DNA from: Hyphomicrobiales bacterium
GTDB lineage: Bacteria; Pseudomonadota; Alphaproteobacteria; Rhizobiales; Rhizobiaceae
Direction of reading: 5' to 3'
DNA length: 64,000 nucleotides
Assembly (NCBI GenBank): GCA_900466475.1
Contig: UBMI01000002.1
Span: forward strand, 1-64,000
Both the position numbers and the translations under genes were made by a program. The stretch's first letter is position 1, and the number at the start of each line of letters is the position of its first letter. The notes beneath the pieces are model-generated. The model saw only the letters and a program-made list of their open reading frames with translations. It was not told the DNA's origin and did no database searches. This document shows positions 60,202-64,000 of the stretch, one piece after another.

Positions 60202-60617
60202 TCGAGCTTCTTGAGAAAGAAGACCTCGGGCACCAGTTGAATGCCGGGCAGCTCGATCGACCCGGTTTCAGAAAAGCCGTTACGGCGATGCCAATCCTGC
60301 GGACGGCTTTCATCGCACTCGCTCGAGGTCATCAAAAGGCGCGCGCCGCTGTCGCGCATTTCCTTTTCCCAGATGAGAAACAGCGCGGTGCCGATGCCAG
60401 ACCGGCGATGGCCATCCAGGACGCGGATCATCTCCATATAGGGGATCCTGCCCCAGAAGCGGGAGAAGCGCAGGAAGCCGACGATCTCGCCCTCTTCGCG
60501 GGCAATCAGATATTCGCCGAGGTCGATGCAACGCGAAACCCAGGTTTCGCCAACGCGATGATCCTCGCGTAGCAGCCATTCCTTGTCCGACTGGCCAGCC
60601 TTGGCGATCTCCACCAT
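60198..60617 (-). CDS. GNAT family N-acetyltransferase
   Basis: A 139-residue acetyltransferase with the acyl-CoA binding segment HRRSGIGTALFL near 70-81 and a terminal HRRNGFSETG block. The substrate is unknown. It ends the leftward run hisC-tyrC-GNAT, starting two bases after the tyrC stop, so it is co-transcribed with those genes. Overlaps DUF2125 at their 3' ends by four bases. Confidence 0.85.
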   Translation of the reverse strand: MVEIAKAGQSDKEWLLREDHRVGETWVSRCIDLGEYLIAREEGEIVGFLRFSRFWGRIPYMEMIRVLDGHRRSGIGTALFLIWEKEMRDSGARLLMTSSECDESRPQDWHRRNGFSETGSIELPGIQLVPEVFFLKKLD

Positions 60618-60619
60618 GA

Positions 60620-61546
60620 CTATTTCTTTTCCAGCGGGTGCGGGCGGCCGAAGTCCGGCGCATCCACATCCTGGCCTGCCTGGACGATCGAGCGGCGGAT
60701 CGCCCGGGTGCGAGTAAACAATTCGAAAATCTTGTCGCCCTCACCCCAGCGGATCGCCCGCTGCAGATAGGCGAGGTCTTCCGAGAATCGTGCCAGCATT
60801 TCCAGGATCGCGTCGCGATTATGCAGGCAGACATCGCGCCACATCGTCGGGTCGGATGCGGCAAGTCGGGTAAAATCGCGAAAGCCGGAGGCGGAATATT
60901 TGATGACTTCCGATTCCGTCACCGTCTCCAGATCGTCGGCCGTGCCGACGATATTGTAGGCTATGAGGTGCGGAAGATGCGAGACGATAGCGAGCACCTT
61001 GTCGTGATGCTGGGCGTCCATTTCGTCTACTCGGGAGCCAAGTGTTTCCCAGAAATTGCGCAGCGTCTTCAGCGCCGTCGGATCAGTTCCTTCGAGCGGC
61101 GTCAGGATGCACCAGCGCCCTTCGAAAAGGCCCGGAAATCCGGCATCCGGACCGGACTTTTCCGTACCGGCAATCGGGTGACCAGCAATGAAATGCACGT
61201 GGTCAGGCATGTGCGGCTGCATCTGCGCGATAACAGACGCCTTGGTCGAGCCGACATCTGTGACGATGGCGCCGCGCTTCAACGTGCCGGCAATTTCCTT
61301 CGCCACACTTTCGGAGGCACCGACCGGCACCGAAACGATGACAAGATCGGCATCCTTGACCGCTTCGGCCGAGGAGGTCGTATAGCGGTTTCCAAGACCA
61401 AGCTCCTCGGCCCGCTTCAGCGTCTCTGCACTGCGCGTGGCGACGACCACTTCCTTGGCCAAGCCCAGACGCTTGATGTCGTGGGCGAGCGAGGAGCCGA
61501 TCAGCCCAATGCCGATGAGGGTGATGCGATCAAACTGCACAGTCAT
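60620..61546 (-). CDS. tyrC: prephenate/arogenate dehydrogenase
   Basis: Oxidative decarboxylation of prephenate (or arogenate) to the tyrosine precursor. The 308-residue protein has the NAD loop [13 protein letters not shown] at about 11-23 and the [14 protein letters not shown] segment near 120-133, and lacks a fused chorismate mutase. The ATG overlaps the hisC stop as ATGA. In rhizobia the hisC-tyrC order reflects the shared use of the aminotransferase for tyrosine. Confidence 0.93.
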   Translation of the reverse strand: MTVQFDRITLIGIGLIGSSLAHDIKRLGLAKEVVVATRSAETLKRAEELGLGNRYTTSSAEAVKDADLVIVSVPVGASESVAKEIAGTLKRGAIVTDVGSTKASVIAQMQPHMPDHVHFIAGHPIAGTEKSGPDAGFPGLFEGRWCILTPLEGTDPTALKTLRNFWETLGSRVDEMDAQHHDKVLAIVSHLPHLIAYNIVGTADDLETVTESEVIKYSASGFRDFTRLAASDPTMWRDVCLHNRDAILEMLARFSEDLAYLQRAIRWGEGDKIFELFTRTRAIRRSIVQAGQDVDAPDFGRPHPLEKK

Positions 61547-62640
61547 GCCTTGCGTCCCATGAATTCGCCAAGTGCTTCGATAACGCCGCGATTGGCCTCT
61601 TCCGGACCGACGCTCATGCGCAGCGCATTGGCGAAGCCGTAGCCGCGCACCGCACGCAGAATAAAACCGCGGCTGGTCAGGAATTCATCGGCATCCGCTG
61701 CGCGCTTTCCATCCACATCGGGAAAATGGATGAGAACGAAATTGGTCACCGAGGGCGTGACCTTGAGGCCGAGCGCCTGAAATGCATCCGTCAGCTTCTC
61801 GATCCACATCCGGTTGAAGGACACGGCCTCCTGAATGAAAGCCTGGTCGCGGATCGCCGCGGCCCCCGCCGCAATGGCCGGAGCATTCATGTTGAACGGC
61901 CCACGCACGCGGTCCAGTGCATCGACGATCGCCGCCGGCGCGTACATCCAGCCGATACGCAAGGAAGCAAGGCCATAAGCCTTCGAGAAGGTGCGGGTCA
62001 TCACGACATTGGCATTCGAGGAAACGACTTCGATACCGGATTCGTAATCGTTGCGGCGGACATATTCCGCGTAAGCCGCATCGAGCACGAGCATGACATG
62101 CTGCGGCAGCCCAGCCTGCAGACGGCGGATTTCGCCGACCGGGACATAGGTTCCGGTCGGATTGCCGGGATTGGCGATGAAGACGATCTTCGTCCTCTCA
62201 GTCACCGCCGCAAGGATCGCGTCGACATCGACCGTATGATCCTTTTCCTTGACCACGACAGGCGTCGCTCCAGCCGCCATGGTCTGGATCTTGTAGATGA
62301 GGAAACCGTGTTGGGTGACGATGCTCTCGTCGCCGGAGCCGAGATAGACATGGCAGAGCAGCGCAAGCAGCTCATCTGAGCCGTTGCCGCACAGAATATT
62401 TGCCGGGTTGAGGCCATGCACTGAAGCAATCGCCTCGCGCAGCTCACGAGCCTGTCCATCCGGATAACGCTCGAGATTGCCTGCGGCTGCCTTGAATGCC
62501 TCGATTGCCTTGGGGCTCGCGCCGAGCGGTGTCTCGTTGGAGGAGAGCTTGTAGACGCGGGCGACACCCGGCGCATGCTCCTTGCCCGGCACGTAGGCAG
62601 CGATATCAAGAATACCGGGACGCGGAACGGGTTTGCTCAT
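61543..62640 (-). CDS. hisC: histidinol-phosphate aminotransferase
   Basis: PLP enzyme of histidine synthesis that also can transaminate aromatic amino acids, fitting coupling with tyrC. The 365-residue form starts [19 protein letters not shown] and has the Schiff-base lysine K220 in [17 protein letters not shown], plus NPGNPTGT near 158-165. A longer in-frame frame reaching toward 62931 is low-complexity and overlaps the methyltransferase. It is 100 bases downstream of that methyltransferase. Confidence 0.95.
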   Translation of the reverse strand: MSKPVPRPGILDIAAYVPGKEHAPGVARVYKLSSNETPLGASPKAIEAFKAAAGNLERYPDGQARELREAIASVHGLNPANILCGNGSDELLALLCHVYLGSGDESIVTQHGFLIYKIQTMAAGATPVVVKEKDHTVDVDAILAAVTERTKIVFIANPGNPTGTYVPVGEIRRLQAGLPQHVMLVLDAAYAEYVRRNDYESGIEVVSSNANVVMTRTFSKAYGLASLRIGWMYAPAAIVDALDRVRGPFNMNAPAIAAGAAAIRDQAFIQEAVSFNRMWIEKLTDAFQALGLKVTPSVTNFVLIHFPDVDGKRAADADEFLTSRGFILRAVRGYGFANALRMSVGPEEANRGVIEALGEFMGRKA

Positions 62641-62740
62641 CTCAATGCTCACGGATCGACCTTCGAAATCGCCGGAAAGCCGGCGAAAGACTCGAGTGGC
62701 ATTAAAGCGGAATGGCGTTTTTGTCGAGTACTGCGGTGTG

Positions 62741-63481
62741 CTAGCGGCTGCGCGTCGTCGGCACGCCGTGCGGCGCGAGCACGGGCACGAAGACACGTCG
62801 GGACGCGCGGGCAGCAACCGGCAGGCCCTGATAAAGCCGCTTCTGTGCCTCGACGATAATGACACCGGAAAAAGCCGGCCAGAGTGCGCGGCCGATCCGC
62901 TCGAAACCGCGGCGCAGGCGCAAGACGGCACGCAGTTTCGACGGCGGAAAGAACAGAGCCTCGGCCGTGGCGCCTGGCGTGAAATTGGTCTCGCGCAGCA
63001 GATGGGTCAGCTGACCGCGCGAATAGGGCCGGCCCGAACCGAAAGGCGTATGTTCCATCCGTGCCCAGACACCGCGCCGGTTCGGCACGACGATAACGAG
63101 GCGTCCGCCGGGCGCCAGCACCCGCCAGAGCTCTTTCAGCGTCTCGCGCGGACTTTCCGCAAATTCCAGCGAATGCACCATCAGCACGCGATCGATCGAA
63201 GAATCCGGCAGCGGCAACTCCTCGTCGAAGATCAGCGCAGTGGAGGAGAGCGAGCCGACAGGCCAGTTCACCGCCCCCTGCCCGGCCGGCATGAAGGCGA
63301 AGGTGCGTTCCGTATCGGCCTGGAACCGGTCGAGGAAGGGCACGGAATAACCGATGCCCACAAGCCGCTCCTGCGGCAGCCGGACCCACAGCGATGATAG
63401 CGCCATGGCAATCGACTGCTCGGCCATGCGCCCAAGCTCGGAATGATAGAATTGGCGAAGATCGACGATATCGGCGTGCAT
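62741..63481 (-). CDS. class I SAM-dependent methyltransferase
   Basis: A 246-residue methyltransferase of the group that often stands opposite gloB in alphaproteobacteria. It opens [17 protein letters not shown] and has the methyltransferase_11-type [35 protein letters not shown] block near 100-140. The SAM glycine loop is degenerate ([13 protein letters not shown]). The start at 63481 matches family openings; a longer frame adds 12 residues. It is divergent from gloB with 90 bases between starts. Confidence 0.84.
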   Translation of the reverse strand: MHADIVDLRQFYHSELGRMAEQSIAMALSSLWVRLPQERLVGIGYSVPFLDRFQADTERTFAFMPAGQGAVNWPVGSLSSTALIFDEELPLPDSSIDRVLMVHSLEFAESPRETLKELWRVLAPGGRLVIVVPNRRGVWARMEHTPFGSGRPYSRGQLTHLLRETNFTPGATAEALFFPPSKLRAVLRLRRGFERIGRALWPAFSGVIIVEAQKRLYQGLPVAARASRRVFVPVLAPHGVPTTRSR

Positions 63482-63571
63482 TATCTCAAATGTTATCAAT
63501 GACCGGTTGGACTTCAAGACCGGAACCTCTACATTCCCGGTCAGTTCGAGGGATAAGGGACTATTTGAGCG

Positions 63572-64000
63572 ATGAAACCTTTGGAATTAGATGTTTTTCT
63601 CTGCCGCAGCGACAATTTCGGTGTTCTGATCCATGACACGGAGACTGGGCAGACCGCTTCGATCGACGCGCCCGATGCGGCAGCTGTCGAGGCCGCTGCT
63701 GCGCGCCGCGGCTGGAACATCACCCATATCTTCACGACCCACCACCACATCGACCATGTGGAAGGCAATCTGGCGCTGAAAGAACAATACGGCCTTGAGA
63801 TCATCGGCCCGATCAACGAGGCTGTGGCCATTCCCGGCCTCGACAAGACGATGGGCGACGGCGACAGCTTCCTCTTTGGCGACCACACGGTCAATGTCAT
63901 CGAAACGCCCGGCCACACGGCAGGCCATATCTGTTACCACTTCCCCGACGACAAGCTGCTCTTCGCAGCCGATACGCTCTTTGCGCTCGGCTGCGGCCGC
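63572..64000 (+). CDS. gloB: hydroxyacylglutathione hydrolase, glyoxalase II (partial)
   Basis: Metallo-beta-lactamase fold hydrolase that splits S-lactoylglutathione, the second step of methylglyoxal detoxification. The window ends inside the gene; 143 codons are seen. The metal motif T-H57-H-H59-I-D61-H62 and the later [11 protein letters not shown] segment are intact, and the [10 protein letters not shown] at the edge holds the next metal residue. Starts at 63572. The C-terminal helical substrate domain lies beyond the window. Confidence 0.93.
   Translation, partial: MKPLELDVFLCRSDNFGVLIHDTETGQTASIDAPDAAAVEAAAARRGWNITHIFTTHHHIDHVEGNLALKEQYGLEIIGPINEAVAIPGLDKTMGDGDSFLFGDHTVNVIETPGHTAGHICYHFPDDKLLFAADTLFALGCGR

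Overview
The window reads as a stretch of the main chromosome of an alphaproteobacterium of the Rhizobiaceae (Rhizobium, Agrobacterium or Sinorhizobium group). The grounds are high GC, very short intergenic gaps, Rhizobiales-type families (DUF4167, DUF2125, BA14K, TIGR02302, DUF1178, a CpdR-type receiver) and familiar gene orders: prmC-prfA-ptsP-lysC-ubiG, secA opposite prsA-argJ-mutT, tlpA opposite argH-lptM-lysA, and ftsEX-ydcF-plsC. I see no prophage, transposase, insertion sequence, CRISPR array, rRNA operon or integrative element. This is core genome with a few accessory insertions.

Layout, left to right. 0.4-5 kb: an M23 envelope peptidase facing the chaperone clpB. 5-12 kb: a leftward translation and metabolism block (DUF4167, prmC, prfA, ptsP, lysC). 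12-18 kb: a BA14K protein and ubiG, then a tight leftward set comF-grxC-nitrilase-DUF1178-DUF3291, a methyltransferase and a lone Flp pilin encoded downstream of an unknown membrane protein. 18.6-25 kb: mutT, a GNAT enzyme, argJ and a parvulin foldase run left, and secA runs right. 25-33.7 kb: a more accessory region with a polysaccharide flippase plus CelD-like acetyltransferase, an acyl-CoA synthetase, an aldo/keto reductase, a methyltransferase, and a TetR/MFS pair with two clear operators. 33.8 kb: tRNA-Leu(CAA).

34-43.6 kb: a CPA2 antiporter with a cyclic-nucleotide-type domain, YqaA, DsbB, an HNH nuclease, AlkA, GluQRS, YihY, a short-chain dehydrogenase, a HIG1-type small membrane protein, a PduO-type cobalamin adenosyltransferase and a rhomboid protease. 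43.8-46.7 kb: etfBA and 3-hydroxybutyryl-CoA dehydrogenase (electron transfer and acyl-CoA oxidation), with a MerR/LiuR-like operator upstream. 46.7-53.2 kb: tlpA, argH, lptM, lysA and a very large TIGR02302 membrane protein. 53-64 kb: a CpdR-type regulator, hpt, a DUF3426-like protein, ftsEX, ydcF, plsC, chaC, a DUF2125 protein, GNAT, tyrC, hisC, a methyltransferase and the start of gloB.

No multi-gene defence or biosynthetic system of a new kind is visible. The most unusual items are regulatory or small: the TetR double operator, the triple ACGT site before etfBA, two same-orientation TTAACCAT boxes about 88 bp before two genes in the cell-cycle region, an orphan Flp pilin pair, and a 30-residue membrane peptide gene with a strong ribosome binding site.
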